Source: Pachydiplax longipennis (Eukaryota > Arthropoda > Insecta > Odonata > Libellulidae). From it: 64,000 bases of DNA. The notes below the pieces were generated by a model, which made no database searches, was not told the DNA's origin, and was given only the letters and a program-made list of their open reading frames with translations. Each line of letters opens with the position of its first letter. Position 1 is the stretch's first letter. Below are positions 35,637 to 48,520 of this stretch, piece after piece. The stretch covers positions 5,022,001 through 5,086,000 of the forward strand of contig JAVFKF010000017.1 in NCBI GenBank assembly GCA_036926295.1, in the 5' to 3' direction. The translations under genes and the position numbers were made by a program.

Positions 35637-36789
35637 TCATTCCCGAGAGCCAAGTTCTTTCAGAATAAAATCTACTGCAGCAGCATAGTCAGGCACGACA
35701 AAAGATGGGTTCAAAATTTGTTTAAGCTTTCCTTCGTCACCTTCTCGGTATTTCCCGGTCTTAACAAGGATTCCTTGTAGTCCAGCGTCTAAAGCACCGC
35801 CTACGTCAAGTAGAACGTCCTAAAAAATTTATGAAAGATCGATTTTATTTAGCGGTAACAACAGAACATTTCTGCGGTTAAATTACCTGTAAAAGTGAGT
35901 GAAGTAAAGGAAAGATTACATGGAAGTTAAGAATATGAGAGAGTAAATGATTGAGTAAAATCGACCCTTCAATGCAACAATTTATTGGTATAGAATAACT
36001 TACATCTCCAACCATGACAGCCTCTTCGGGTTTCACTCCTACATCTGATAAAGCTGTCGAAAGAAGTCAGGAGCAGGTTTTCCAACAATGCGAGCTTTCT
36101 GGCCAGATGCATACTCTAAACCTTCAACGAATGGTCCTGGTCCAAGTGATAGGCCTTCTTTGGTGCGATAATATTTACTTTTATGAATGGCAATCAGGTG
36201 AGCTCCATCCTGCAGTAATCTAGAAGGTTTTACAAGTTATTGTAATTCATATCATGCCAAATAAAAGAGACTGGTTTCGATAGGAATACGTACCGGAACG
36301 CTCGATTCATGTGATCGTACTCAAACATCGATGGAGCCAAACCAACCACAACTGCATTTGGATTATCTGTTTCAATACCTTGGAAATCTTGCAAAGCTTC
36401 ATCTTCAAGGAAAAGGTAAGGTCTAACCTTAAGTGACTCAACCAAATACCTTGCAGCTAAAAGAGATGTAAATACTTCTTCCGCTTTGATGTCGAAGCCT
36501 AATGAGGACAGTCGAGAGAGAAGAAATGATCTAGATTCCTTTGTTGTGTTGGTTACGAAACGTAGCGCTAATCCAGACTTCCTCAATCTGTTAGCAATTA
36601 TGTAAAAGATAATGTATTATTTCTTAATTTGAAGGACAGTAGCGAAAAGTTAATACTGCTAGGACTACTTCTAAGCAATATGATACAAAGGTTAGTACTT
36701 TACCTATTCAAAGCTTCTATAGAACCTGGTATAACGTCATTTTCTATATGCAAAGTGCCACTTAAATCTATAAGAACCGCTTTCAGCAT
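35637..36789 (-). CDS. HDHD2: HDHD2 orthologue (HAD-like hydrolase), four exons, one-base frameshift
   Basis: Haloacid-dehalogenase-like hydrolase domain protein 2, a cytosolic HAD-superfamily predicted phosphatase; substrate not established. Exons: 36789-36704 (MLKAVLIDLSGTLHIEN..., HAD motif I in the family's DLSGT form), 36587-36294 (RFVTNTTKES, FTSLLAARYL, DPNAVVVGLAPS), 36219-36004 (HLIAIHKSKYYRTKEGL, LGPGPFVEGLEYAS, IVGKPAP, then PEEAVMVGD), and 35819-35637 (DVLLDVGGALDAG, GILVKTGKYREGDE, to TGA). Splice sites are GT-AG and introns are 116, 74 and 184 bp. Allowing for one missing base, the product is 259 aa, the same as the vertebrate protein. The lesion is in a short T run near 36060-36065 of exon 3 (GACTTC followed by TTT). 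All other positions are well kept, so an assembly or sequencing error is more likely than a pseudogene. Confidence 0.9.
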
Positions 36790-39700
36790 CCAAAAACATG
36801 AGGCCATGTTGTTAGTTCAACCTTTTTCGCAGCGTCTGCAAAAGCGCCTATTATGAATTTTAATTTTACACAGGCTATGCATAGTAGATTCACCCTAAAC
36901 GTTTCCCCCATCCGCATTACCACTTAAATTTTCCAAAAATACTTTGGTACTATCTTTCCCATTTATTCGTGTGAGAGTCGAGTTCCACAATCGCCTTAGT
37001 CATCTCGGAGACTGGTTGTTTATAATCAAAGCGATCTTGCATGACCAACGTAAGAATCTTTATTCAAAGTCATTTCTTTTGATACTTGCCTCGACTTCAT
37101 AGGATCTAAATTACTAATTTAATTTTGCAAAGGGAAGAAAATCTGTAATCGATCAAAATGAACTTTACTTGGATTTCTTATGAGAGAAGTTTCGAGTCGA
37201 ATCGAGGATAATCAGTTTAAGTTTTATGAAGCACTTTTTTCATTTTCGTTCTTGAAATCAAAAAGTTATTTTTTCAAAACTATTCAAAAATAAAATAAGT
37301 ATTTTTCAGCAATTATGAGGAAAAATTAAGTGCTGATACAATTTTATTGATAAGTTTAATAAGATCTTCCTGCTGAAGTGACAGTGGTTAGGAATAATTT
37401 TTCAATGATAAATAATTTAATACTTGTTTCTCTGAGGCTATTTTGCAACAATAGTGAGTTGAAGATGTCAAGAAACAATAACCAAGTGCATAAAGGAGCC
37501 TAACAGTGTAGTATGATTTTGGAAGCTATGTGGTCATTGCTGATACAGTAACAGCAGGGACAGTTCCAACAACAGGAGACTTGTAAATATCGAATGATTA
37601 AATTAGGAGTTGTATCAGGCATTTAAGTTATCCTTTCAAACTGTAAATCTAGCATATACATGCAGTCCTTGTCTGTCACAGTTTATACTTGGTGTGGTTC
37701 ACTTCCTTTTGGTTTATCCAGACATTAATTTCACATCCATGTGTTTTGCTCCATTGGAAAGCTAAACTTTATGGCCATGAAATATTCATTGTATTCAGAA
37801 GGTAACACTAATGCTGATAGCACTCAAAATTCCTTTAATAGATAGAAAAAAGAAAATGAATTTAGAAAGGAGATAAAAACAGTAAATGTGATAGTATTCT
37901 GTACTGAGAATAGATGGACTGAGCTGTAGGTTATGCCATACCTGTTTAGAAGGCTGAAACAGAATTTCTGTTGACAAACTTGTGATGTGTGCAAAGGTGG
38001 TGACTTCATTAGCAGTAGTTGTGTTTCTCACATTCATCTGCAAAATTTTTTTTCGATGAGATTATTTTAGTTTGTTCTGAGTTCATTATTCACGTTAGGA
38101 ACAATTTCAATATTTCTTGAGGTATCAGGTATTTACACCATATAAAATTAATAATGCACAATGATTCTTAGCTATTTGTCAGATTTCTTGGCTAACAGAC
38201 AACATATTATCTTACACAGCTATTTTTTAGTGACCAGTTTTAGTGGCATTTATGAAGCATCCTGAAGTATTTTGTAGGGTCAAAGGCAATATAAAAATTA
38301 TAGAGACTCTTAGGAATACAATTTCAGTTTATAATCATAAGTCTTTTCACAAAATTGAAATACTACAGAAAATAAGCCTAGAAAATATGCAAGAATATTG
38401 TTTCAGAACATGATTCTCGAGTTGTGTTGAACCACACACATTGTGATAGCTGTACTGATCTTCAGCTTACAATGAAGGATGAAATATAATTGTAGTAGAT
38501 TCTCATTTCTAGGTACATATACCTGTGAAGACTTATTTTTGCAATATTTGCTTGGAAATTTTCACTTATAGTTCCAAGATTTAATGTACAATGTAATTGG
38601 ATTGTGAGGTGACTTGTGTTTGATAATGTGAAATTTTTGATAGCTCAATAAAATATGTATGAAATGAAACTTCTTTTTCTTTGTAAAATACTAGATTGCA
38701 ATATTACCTGTGTAACTTTCTCCATGCATCAAATATAGATTTTCCTCTATGAGCAAGAACATCTGTTATGCAGCAGCAGCTCTGGAGAGGGATGAATTTA
38801 TTTATGCATGTTTGTCATTTGAGTTAATTTGTACAATTCCATTTCAAATTGGTGAATCATGATTGAATTTAAAGTTTCTTGCATTATAGTTTTGAATCTC
38901 TTTGCTTTTCTTTCAGAATTTCAATTCAATGGATAGTTTTCCATTCTTTTAATTCCATTGAAGGTTTTTTATATACTTCTTTCACTAAATATTTTGATTA
39001 ATCTTATTTTTTATATGAATAATTTTTTATGAAGCTGCATTTTATTTTCAGCCATATGTGTGAGTAATTTATTGCAGCTTATTGAAATTTTTAAAATTAT
39101 TTCAGGTCATTTGTTAGTTTAAAATAGCATTTGAAATTCTTGTTGAAAACTTGCATCAAGTAGTGATTTCCATTTCTCATGCTTCACTTTGATGTTTGTA
39201 GCTGAATATCTTCTATTTGAAATATGCCAATTTTTACTTGAGAATTTCTTTTAATATCTTTTCCAGATAAAGGAAGATGAACAAATGAGGCAAAAGCTGT
39301 GGCCTTATGATTTTTAAAATATAATTGAAACTTCATTGTGTAATTTTAAAGTTGTTAAATCACTTGTGAAAAAACGCATTTTAAAATGAAAATAGTAAAT
39401 AAAGAAAATTTCCCAAATTTTTTATGGATTCAATTTGCTCTTGGAAAAGGAGTAATTATCATGTCATTAACCTATCTCCAGAGACTTGGAAGGTCAAGCG
39501 ATTTGCCTGTTTATGTTCTTCGTGTTTTCTCTCCAAATATAGCAGAAAGTTCAAGTACAACATCTTGACATATTTCTCCAAGTCTAGCTTGAAAGCAATG
39601 TAAAATATTCTAAAATATTTTTCATTGCTCACAAAATTGGAGAAATATGTAATAAAAAATAAGCAGTAATCCTCACACCATTGTCTGGAGGAATGTCTCT

Positions 39701-41440
39701 CTTAAAAAGCATCAAGGACTCCAAAGAAAAAAGTACACAAAAGAAATCAGAAAGTAAAGATTGCCAGCTTGCAGAGAAGTTTGTAGTGATATGATGATAC
39801 CACCACCATAGATTCCTTGTGCTGTGATAGATACAATTTTTCTGGCAAAACCCTTTGACTCCAACCAATGTATTTTTAGCATCTTTAACACTTTCTATGC
39901 TTGATGATTTCATGTACAAATAGATAAGAAGGGCTCGTTCATCACTGATGGAAAGCTATATCTTCCTCACATCAAGAAATAAAAATCTGGTTTTTATCAA
40001 CTTTGCTGTAGAGGTTTTTTTAAAAACTTTCAAAGTATTGATCAATTGGTTCTGATTAAAAACCCCAACTAAAGTTGGATACTAAAATCTATTAAATCAT
40101 TTAAATTAAATAAATTAAATTTAAATTAATAATTTAAATTAAATCATTTAAATCTATCCATCTTCCCCTGCTAAGAAAGGGTTTTACAGAATTCATTCAT
40201 GATGCATTTGAATTGATTCATAGACTAGTGTTTAAAAGGTTTTTACTAACAATGTTTCAAAGAGAATTAAACTCTTAGCTAAATGAAATAGAGTGCTTTT
40301 AGCAGACATAAGTTGTTCATATCAAATCTAACAAATTGCATTTTCATTGCTTGACAGAATATGATTATGAGACTAAGGAAGAGCCTTTTTGTACAATTTG
40401 AATCTATTTTCCCTAAAGTGAATGAAATGAAGTGCAAAGAGTACAAAAATTGAGAACCACGTGGTTTTCAATTATTACCAAGATTAAATAGACAAGCAAT
40501 GGAATTAGGAATTTTTAAGCATTGTTCTGGATTAAAACTCATTCTTAATCTCAAAATCATTCATTTTTATCTAAGAGTCTCAAACAGCTCCAAAATTTTT
40601 AACTTTAGAATCTGGATTAAAATAATTCCTGCAAAAAGTATATTTAAAACTAAGAAAGAGATATCAAAGTGACACAGCAAGTAATTCAATATTTCACTGA
40701 TAAAAATAAACAGTGCTTGGAATTTTACTTTTCACCAGTGCTGGCTAGTGAAATAAATAATTGTTATACTTTTCACAACCTAAAAAGTGATTTTGTTCTT
40801 TTTTGGGACTTCTAAAATGATAATATATACATATGTATTGTATATGAATTGTTTGGCATTACAAAAAATTGCAGCTTATAGAAAATAAATATCTTATATA
40901 CCTCTAAGCTGGTTTATCATTCAGTATTGAAATATTAACATTTTCCAAATCTAAGTCATAGAACCAGTGATGCATGAGACATTATAAGTATTTGTCTCAA
41001 TCATCAAGAGATATTAAAAAAAAACAAGAATAGCAAAATGATGGGAACAGGACTTTCTGGGCAAAGATTATATGCAAAATGGGAGAATATGGTTTAAGTA
41101 CCAGTTATGTTGCTATTTTCACTATTGTTTATCCTTTAGATGTAAGGTGAACAACTCCTTGGGCAGGACTTGGGAAGAACAGAAACAACTTGCCATCTTC
41201 TTGAGGTATTTTCTCATATCAGCAATATTTTTTTCAGTTTAGGTTCATTCTCTATAGAATAAAAATTTTTTATTGAAGTCTCACTTTAATGTATTTGCAT
41301 TTAACGATTTTCTTTTTCTTAATCATAAAATTCGAGGTTATATATTTTCATACAAACATTTCTCACTGAATGCCCAACGTTTAGTTCTTAGGTGACTTAC
41401 TACCAACCCCTTAAGAATTCAACATCTTTAGCTTACATCA
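36790..41440. other. Long A+T-rich stretch, no gene assigned
   Basis: Includes the HDHD2 promoter side, with no clear TATA. Open frames at 36629-36856 and 37795-38043 are antisense shadows or chance. A protein-like segment in two frames on the minus strand at about 39630-39920 is described under findings. Nothing else was recognised. Confidence 0.45.
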
Positions 41441-42012
41441 ATTTTCTCCACTACCATTCCCACTCTTTAGTTATTATTTTAGCAATCCCTGTACTCTCAA
41501 CATTCGACCGCCGCAATTCTCCTACCGACGATCACTTCTTTCAATTAGATCGAGCCCGTCTCAGCGATGAAGAAATTCTCTGTGTTCCCAGGGTAATATC
41601 TACAGATATGGAAAATTTTATTTACCGCTTATCAGCATGGCATTTTAGAATTTAAAAAATCTGTGCACTGTCGGGCAGCACGATCTACCAAACATATGAT
41701 AAGGAATTAAAATCCATTTTCTTTTCTTTGACTTCACTTTCTTTTCTTTCCTGGTTGTGCTGGATCCACCGCTGACCCGAACGCGACAACGCCAGTGCGG
41801 CTCCTGGAAAATCTAGTGGGGGAGGTGCACGCGAGATTCAACTACAGCCGTTTCTTCAAGACGGAACTAAGCTCCGCGGAAAGGATTGTTGCAGATCGAC
41901 GATATTCGCGTAATCGTTACACAAATGGAATGCTTTTCCCCGTAGCAACTTCAGAAACTCATCTGAGAATCAAACAGCCGATGGTGGCATGCGAAGAGAC
42001 ATCTCCCGCACC
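41440..42012 (+). repeat. Unidentified dispersed repeat, copy B (left arm of foldback)
   Basis: The core, from about 41655 (CTGTGCACTGTCGGGCAGCA), is shared with 42030-42456 (inverted), 45297-45711 and 46966-47390. Weaker similarity extends upstream to about 41440, with GCGATGAAG and AATTCTC landmarks shared with the other direct copies. The open frame at 41795-42019 is repeated in the inverted arm only because the arms are similar. No transposase or structural hallmark was recognised. Confidence 0.75.
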
Positions 42013-42029
42013 TGCCTGAACACTCTTCT

Positions 42030-42456
42030 GTGCTTCAACTTTCCCGCTATATTCCTAATATTTGGCGCACAAATTGAAACTTGAATGGGATTGGTCAAGC
42101 GTACGGGAGATGTCTCTTCCCATGCCGCCATGGCAGTTCGATTTTCACATTAGTTTCTGAAGTTCCTACGGGGAAAAACATTCCATTTGTGTAACGATTA
42201 GGCCGATATCGTCGATCTCCTACAATCCTTTCCGCGGAGCTTAGTTCCGTCTTGAAGAAAAGGCCGTAGTTGAATCTAGCATGTACCTCCCCCACTAGAT
42301 TTTCAAGGAGCAGCACTGGCGTTGTCGCGTTCGAGTCAGTGGTGGATCCAGCACAACCAGGAAAGAAAAGAAAGTGACATCAAAGAAAAGAAAAGGGTTT
42401 TTAGTACCTTTTCGTATGTTCGACAGGTCGTGCTGCCCGACAATGCACAGAATTTT
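42030..42456 (-). repeat. Unidentified dispersed repeat, copy C (right arm of foldback)
   Basis: Inverted copy of the unit at 41655-42012, starting almost immediately after it, so the two arms form a foldback of about 800 bp with a very short loop. It extends a little further at the unit's 3' side (GCGGGAAAGTTGAAG, complement at about 42032-42046), matching copies D and E. Confidence 0.8.
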
Positions 42457-42748
42457 TGTCGAAATACTTCATCTAAAACAATAATAAAAAATAACAATTT
42501 ATATCGCCGATATCTCTAACTCGAGAAAGTCATACTGATCATAGCAAGGACTCAATATGTAAAGGCATCACCTCGTGGACGACCATAATAATCGGAGTAA
42601 AATTCTTTGTTAAGAATCGGAATAACTCATCAAAAGTGTACGAAGAGTTTTATTCCGATCGTTAAATCCACGGTAGAAACAAGGAATAAAAGGTTTCGGA
42701 AGAAATTCAGGTTTTTCCTGTACAAAATCCGTTTCTGAGAAGGAAACT
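42457..42748. other. Short unassigned interval
   Basis: Lies between the foldback and the inverted duplication; no feature recognised. Confidence 0.5.
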
Positions 42749-43049
42749 TACAGGGAGAGACTCTCACTTTTGTCCGGGGATTTTGATGAAACTGTTTGCA
42801 GTGGTGCAGTAAGTAGAGTAATGAAAAAGTGTGACGGCGTTCGTCTGAATGGGCCTTAGTTTCGCTGCAATAAATAATTGAGAATTGATAACCGGAGTAT
42901 AGGCAACCCCGCAATACGCGTCCATGCTAGCCGAGTATGCATGAAAGAACGCGATGTTCTCTGGTATATTTGTCATTAAATTTTTCTTTTCGTTCGATAA
43001 ATTCTTTCCTTGATACTTATTCTTGACTTATTAATAATAATAAATAGTA
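42749..43049 (+). repeat. Inverted duplication, left locus part 1
   Basis: Near-identical in reverse complement to about 48690-48985. Divergence begins sharply beyond the shared GAGAGTCTCTCC end. The duplication resumes at 44569 after a 1.5-kb insertion. Confidence 0.9.
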
Positions 43050-44568
43050 CTAGTTGCCCCGTGCGAAACTTTCGCAGACGACACTGATACTCAATTTCCC
43101 ACCCAAGTACACTTCAACAAACACTAATCTTTACAAAAAAATACACAAAAACTAAAACATACCTAAAAATACACACCTTCATATTCTTTATCAGTGTCTG
43201 TTTCGATATACCTCGATTGTAGCGATGGATATCGCCTTCTACACATCCAGCAACAAAACTCAATAGCCAAATAAAATGTCTTGCGTTTTCTAACGCCATA
43301 CCATATGAACCCAAACAAAATCCCTATTGTATTAGAGAACGTGATAGTATAAATGTTATCGAATGTTTTAAAAATTTTCTTATAGTAGTATAATCACGAA
43401 TGGTGCGCGTCATCACTATGACGATACATGTATCTTATCCTACACCGAATACCTCAATTCACTCAATGCATTTATGACTAAATGAATTATGGTAAAGATA
43501 CAAAATATCACTGCCAGCTTTACCTAAATCTGTCGTTATAAAAACCACTTCCTTTTATACCGGCAATGAAGTGTCACTTAAATAACCAAGATAAAAGAAA
43601 GAAACATACCTTCTGCATCCACGTTATTTATTTATTTTCTATGTTCTTCTCTTCATACATGAAATACAAAAATAACTACTACTCGACTGCAGTGATGTGA
43701 TCTGGGAGAGGAGAACTAGAGGGGAAGCTAAATGTCACACTTTCATACGAATACATTGTGTTACATTGTCAAAGCGTAATCATAGCATTCTCCCCGCATT
43801 GAAAGTCTCTAACATCGTTAATGTGGCAAAATAATACATTTTTGTGCTTCGGAGATAGCGATTGGGAATAAAAGCTTGGGCTTTCGTTAAGCTTGTACAT
43901 ACTACATGCTGGTGAGTTTTCTGAAATCGCAGGACATCCTTTTCTTTACTCAGAAATATGATTAAATGTTGAATATTATCTATTCAATGAGTGAAATATA
44001 AACAATAAAAATCATTTGATATCAGGATTAGATATATAGAAAATTTGCAACATACGAAACCGGGAAGTAATATGATGCAAAATTATTCAAACATACCACA
44101 TGATAAAACCGTGACGCAAACTTTCATATTCGGCAATGTTCATGTTTCTTTGGCTGTCGTTCTGCTCCCGCAAGATGCAATGTGGCTTGCTTATTCAACT
44201 GTTATGGTTGCGGACGACGTCGAAGTTTTCGTTCATGGAGACTGTAATGTTTATTGCGAAACATTTTATGCCCGAGAATAGATGCATTATCCAATTTAAA
44301 AACTTGTTTACACTCGTCACAAAGTAAACAAATTGAATCTGTATATAGCAACCCGGGCCTTTTTTCGTCCAGTACACAACGGGATGATTAAAATATTATT
44401 TCAATTTGTTTAACAAATGGTGCATTTTTGATTTGTCTGACTATTTTTCGCAGGAACCTGACAACTTCTGCCTTCAAACGGTCATTCAGTGATATATATT
44501 GATGGAGTAATAAGGGAGAAAAGTCCCGATCACCAAAAAAGCATGTTTTAAAATAATATATAGATAGA
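43050..44568. mobile_element. Inserted element of unknown family, about 1.5 kb
   Basis: Recognised because the related inverted copy at 48.69 kb runs straight through this point: AATAGTA is followed directly by TGCTCAA there, but is split here by 1,519 bases. The insert begins CTAGTTGCCCCGTGCGAAAC and ends in ATATATAGATAG. Small open frames inside (43114-43314 minus, 44045-44281 plus) have no recognised domains. Terminal inverted repeats were not seen. A truncated retroposon or non-autonomous rolling-circle element is possible. Confidence 0.6.
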
Positions 44569-44735
44569 TGCTCAAGTTGTATTCCTGTTAAGTAACTTTC
44601 GTAAGCGATATTTTTCCATTGAAGGTAGTTAACGACTATCCTAAAAACATAAAAGGAGCTTGCATTCAAGTAATTTAGGATTTCGCAATCATAAATAGCG
44701 ATTGCTTTCTAAAATTTTATATAATAAACACCATT
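44569..44735 (+). repeat. Inverted duplication, left locus part 2
   Basis: Reverse complement of about 48521-48689 with moderate divergence. A second, direct and more diverged copy lies at about 47945-48110. Confidence 0.8.
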
Positions 44736-45130
44736 GTGTTTTTGCATGTTTTGTTTGTTATATTGCATAAACATGCCAGTCTTTGGCGATATTCCTTCTC
44801 CCGGAGTTTTCAACGTACTTTACTCGATTGGCTAGCAGGATGATTAGCATGATGTTAGCGTGTTCAATCCCTTACCGTCAAATAAGCGTATCGTATGTTA
44901 GTCAAGATTAGATAAAGCTCTCCCAAAATCGATTCCCCGTAGGTTATATTGGTGCGAAACGGTCTTTCTTGTGAAACAATCGACACCTACGTTTGGTCTA
45001 AAGTGCTTTTATAAGCGAATGAATGCCGGCAGTCTAGTGATGGCTTACTTATGTTTGTACCATCATAGTTTTACAAATTCCGTCATCTGACTTAATATCG
45101 TTACCTCAAATAAGCATTCTACCCTGCCAT
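44736..45130. other. Unassigned interval
   Basis: No recognisable feature. Confidence 0.45.
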
Positions 45131-45711
45131 TACCTTAGTTTTCCTTTAGGTATTACCTTTAGCAATCCCAGTCACAGGGTGTAGGATATCCTGCTATGAA
45201 GATAAACTCAAGCTCTACCAAAGCGATGTTTATTATTATCCGAAAATCCATGTCTCGCTTTCAACGATGGCAATTCTTCCAAAAAAATCTTCTAAAAATT
45301 CTGTAGCCTGTCGGGCAGCAGGACCTGCCAAACACCCAGAAAGAACTAATTATTCCTTTCTTTTCTTTGATTTCACTTTCTTTTCTTTTCCGGATGTGCC
45401 AGATCCTTCACTGACCAAAACGCGACAACGCCAGCGCGGCTCCTGAAAAATCTGGTGGGGGAGGTACATGCGTAATTAAAATATAGTCGTTTCTTTAGGA
45501 CGCAACTAAATTCCCGCCCAAAGGATCGTTGCGGATGGAGGACATTTGTCTAATTGTTAAACAAATTAGATGTTTTTCCCATAGCTCATCCACGAACTTG
45601 TTTTAATAACAGGCGGCCGAGAAGGCGGCGTCAGGAGAGACATCTTGCGCACGCTTGCCCAAACTGATACCAGTTTTAAATATTCGGCCAAATAGTTGGA
45701 ATATTGCGCGA
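45130..45711 (+). repeat. Unidentified dispersed repeat, copy D
   Basis: Direct copy of the foldback unit. The core starts at 45297 with the CTGTAGCCTGTCGGGCAGCA block and includes the CTTTCTTTTCTTTGATTTCAC stretch, CGCGACAACGCCAGCGC and a GGGGGAGGTA motif. Similarity to copy E continues upstream. The frame seen in copies B and C is broken. Confidence 0.75.
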
Positions 45712-46780
45712 GGTATCCTTCCGAGATTTTTTAATATTTCGTATCACTTCATAAAAAATTGATTTATACTCGGTAGAGATCAGGAAGTGTAACAGAGAGG
45801 TCATGGCATGTGGTAATATTGCGCGAGGTTTCCGTCCCAATACATCTTGTTCTCTTGTCGCAAACACACCATTGGTTATTATTCCAATGCATGAGACTGC
45901 TTCTACAGTGGTCATATTAGGGTAAAAGATTTCTGTATATTACATAAACGTAATTCGAGGTACATCTTTCATAATTTTCCTTGAAAAAAGAACGGATTGT
46001 CAAATATGTCAAAGGAAGAATGGAGTGCCAACCTTAGAACTACCCGCTTTGGGAATGGTTGATTCCATTATAAATTGCAAGCGTCAGCCGATTGAAACAT
46101 GCGACGTTTACTGAATTACGCTCGGAAGTAGGTAATATTCAAGCATATCCATTAATAATCCTAATCTCTGGTGCCTACCCGAGGGTAGAATGCTAAATCT
46201 GTAAACAATTCAATTCCCATAACCAAAGCAAGAGACATTTGTTCGTTGGCGTTCATAATTAACCCTAAAAAACCGCGCAATACAAATAAATACTCAAGAG
46301 GTACAAATAATACTAATAATACCCGACAACAATGTACTCAAAACAATTTTCATAAACGCTTTGGCTAAACAGAGTATACTTTACACTATAAATTCTAAAT
46401 TTGACTATATTTTTCATTTTTTATTACTGATAACTTATATGTAGATCTTAATTAACAAGTATTAGATTACTAACGGCAGCACTCTTACCGATCATTCCAG
46501 TAATATTTTGTAAATATTACAGCATTTTCCCATATTATTCTGAGTCGACTGAGAGAGCCGACGCAATCCGGCGTGTTTCAATTAAGCCGTCGCAAAATTT
46601 TCTTTCCTTACCGCGCACATTCGAGCAGTATAATTTCTCCATCGCCCACTTAAGCCCTAAGATAATTTACTCGGTATTTAAGGAATTACTAATACGAAAG
46701 GGGATATGAAAGACTGTGTTTAGGGAAGAAGAACATTTACATAATACAACAAATATGCATGTGTAAGCTGTTGACTTCGT
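45712..46780. other. Unassigned interval between repeat copies
   Basis: A short imperfect repeat of ATATTGCGCGAGGT occurs at about 45701 and 45816. No gene was seen; the frame at 45676-45915 minus shows no motif. Confidence 0.45.
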
Positions 46781-47390
46781 CACGTTTACTACACGGTTGA
46801 AATATATTTTTCTGGAACACTTAAGTCCTCCTTTAGGTATTATCGTAATCAATCTCTGTCAGAAGGTGTTCGATATCCCGCGATGAAGTAATTCTCAGCC
46901 TCTACCTGAGTAACATATGTTAGTATCAGAAAATCTATCTTCCGCTGCTAGCGGTGGCATTTTAAAATTCTGTAGCCTGTCGGGCAGCAGGACCTGCCAA
47001 ACACCCAGAAAGAACTAATTATTGCTTTCTTTTCTTTGATTTCACTTTCTTTTCTTTTCCGAATGTGCCAGATTCTTCACTGACCGAAACGCGACAACGC
47101 CAGTGCGGCTCCTGAAAAATCTGGTGGGGGAGGTAAATCCGTGATTCAGCAGTAGCCCTTAATTCAGGACGCAACTAAATTTCCGCGCAAAGGATCGTTG
47201 CGGATGGACGACATTGGCCTAATCGTTTCACGAAGCTGTTGTTTTTTCCCATAGCTTCTTCAGAAAATTATGTCAAAATCCAGCGGCCTATCTTGCGGCA
47301 AGAGGAGCGACATCTTGCGTACACTTGAGCAAACCGGTTCGAATTTGAATTCTTCCGCCAAAATATTGGAATTCTGCGGGAAAGTTGAAG
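46780..47390 (+). repeat. Unidentified dispersed repeat, copy E
   Basis: Second direct copy. The core runs from 46966 to about 47390 (ATTGGAATTCTGCGGG at the end). It is closer to copy D than to B or C over the first 100 core bases. Confidence 0.75.
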
Positions 47391-47944
47391 TAGCATATAG
47401 TGTGCATTGAGGTGACGCGACGTTTTCAGGAGGGAGGCGAGTAATTCTCGGAAGATAAATACAACACTCGACTTCGAAACGTTAGGAAATTCACAAATCA
47501 TGAAATTCAAATGAACTCCAAAGTTATCAAAATGAAAGCCGTTTCTGGCAGAGAAGTTATCTTGACATTTAGGATATTTACGAATGGGATAAATATATTC
47601 CTGTTATCATGCGCGCACATGTATGTTTTGATCAGTTAGTAAACGACAATACATTTAAGCTATGATTCGATTGTATATGAGAAAATAAATACAGGTACCT
47701 CGATGTTACTTTGAGGAAAGAAGGCTATAGGAGAAGGTAATAACCCCTATGTTCGACTCCATAAGCTTACGAGTGTCACTGGTGGCTCATCGAGTGCTCT
47801 GCATTTCTCAAGAAAAACTACTGTAGCTCAGCTAATTATTATAATATGAAAATACTTTGTCTACTTTGTCTGAATATTTTTAAGGTTGATTCTTTACATT
47901 CATTCAAAGAAACGAATATTTGAATTTTTTCAAGTTGAGAAAGG
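47391..47944. other. Unassigned interval
   Basis: No recognisable gene or repeat. Confidence 0.4.
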
Positions 47945-48110
47945 TATGTAACCCCTTAAATAACTTTCGTAAGCAATTTTACTCCATTTTAAGTATTTCA
48001 CTACTATCCTTAGAATGAAAAAGGAATTTGCGTTCGAATTACTTAGGATTTTCAGCCATATATAGCGATTGCCTTTCATATTCTTATTTAACAATCACTA
48101 CGATTTATAT
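47945..48110 (+). repeat. Diverged direct copy of 44569-44735
   Basis: Shares AACTTTCGTAAGC, the ACTATCCT block and TATAGCGATTGC in the same order with many substitutions. Confidence 0.7.
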
Positions 48111-48520
48111 ATTTATATATTTATCTATTTCAGTATATCTGGTAAAACATACATGAAAAGCAACGACAAAATAACTGTCTATATTCAGTTTTCGTTCTTT
48201 TTGTACTTATAAGGATTTCGTAAGACCATTATTCCTGATTTCAGTGTACTAAAGAAAAAGTCTGTAATCGATTAACGATGATGAAAATGATCTTATTATT
48301 TTCTTTCTTAACATTTATTATAAGGATATTTTCGAGTCATCTGGAATCGAACCAAGGATATACTGCGCAAAAACTATCGATATTTAATACACAATTATGC
48401 ATGTATTTCTTGAATTTCTATCTCGTCAGGAAGTAGTAAAATTGATTACCGAAAAATGGCTTACATTCATTTCTTTTGAGAAATGCTGAATTCGGATAAA
48501 TAAATTAATTAATATAAAGA

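Noticed and set aside
41795..42316. A conserved small protein encoded in both foldback arms
   Set aside because: The similarity covers non-coding parts equally and copies D and E break the frame, so it reflects DNA repeat identity.
42630..42976. Small protein shared with 48796-49068
   Set aside because: Explained by the inverted DNA duplication; the frame runs beyond the repeat edge into unrelated residues.
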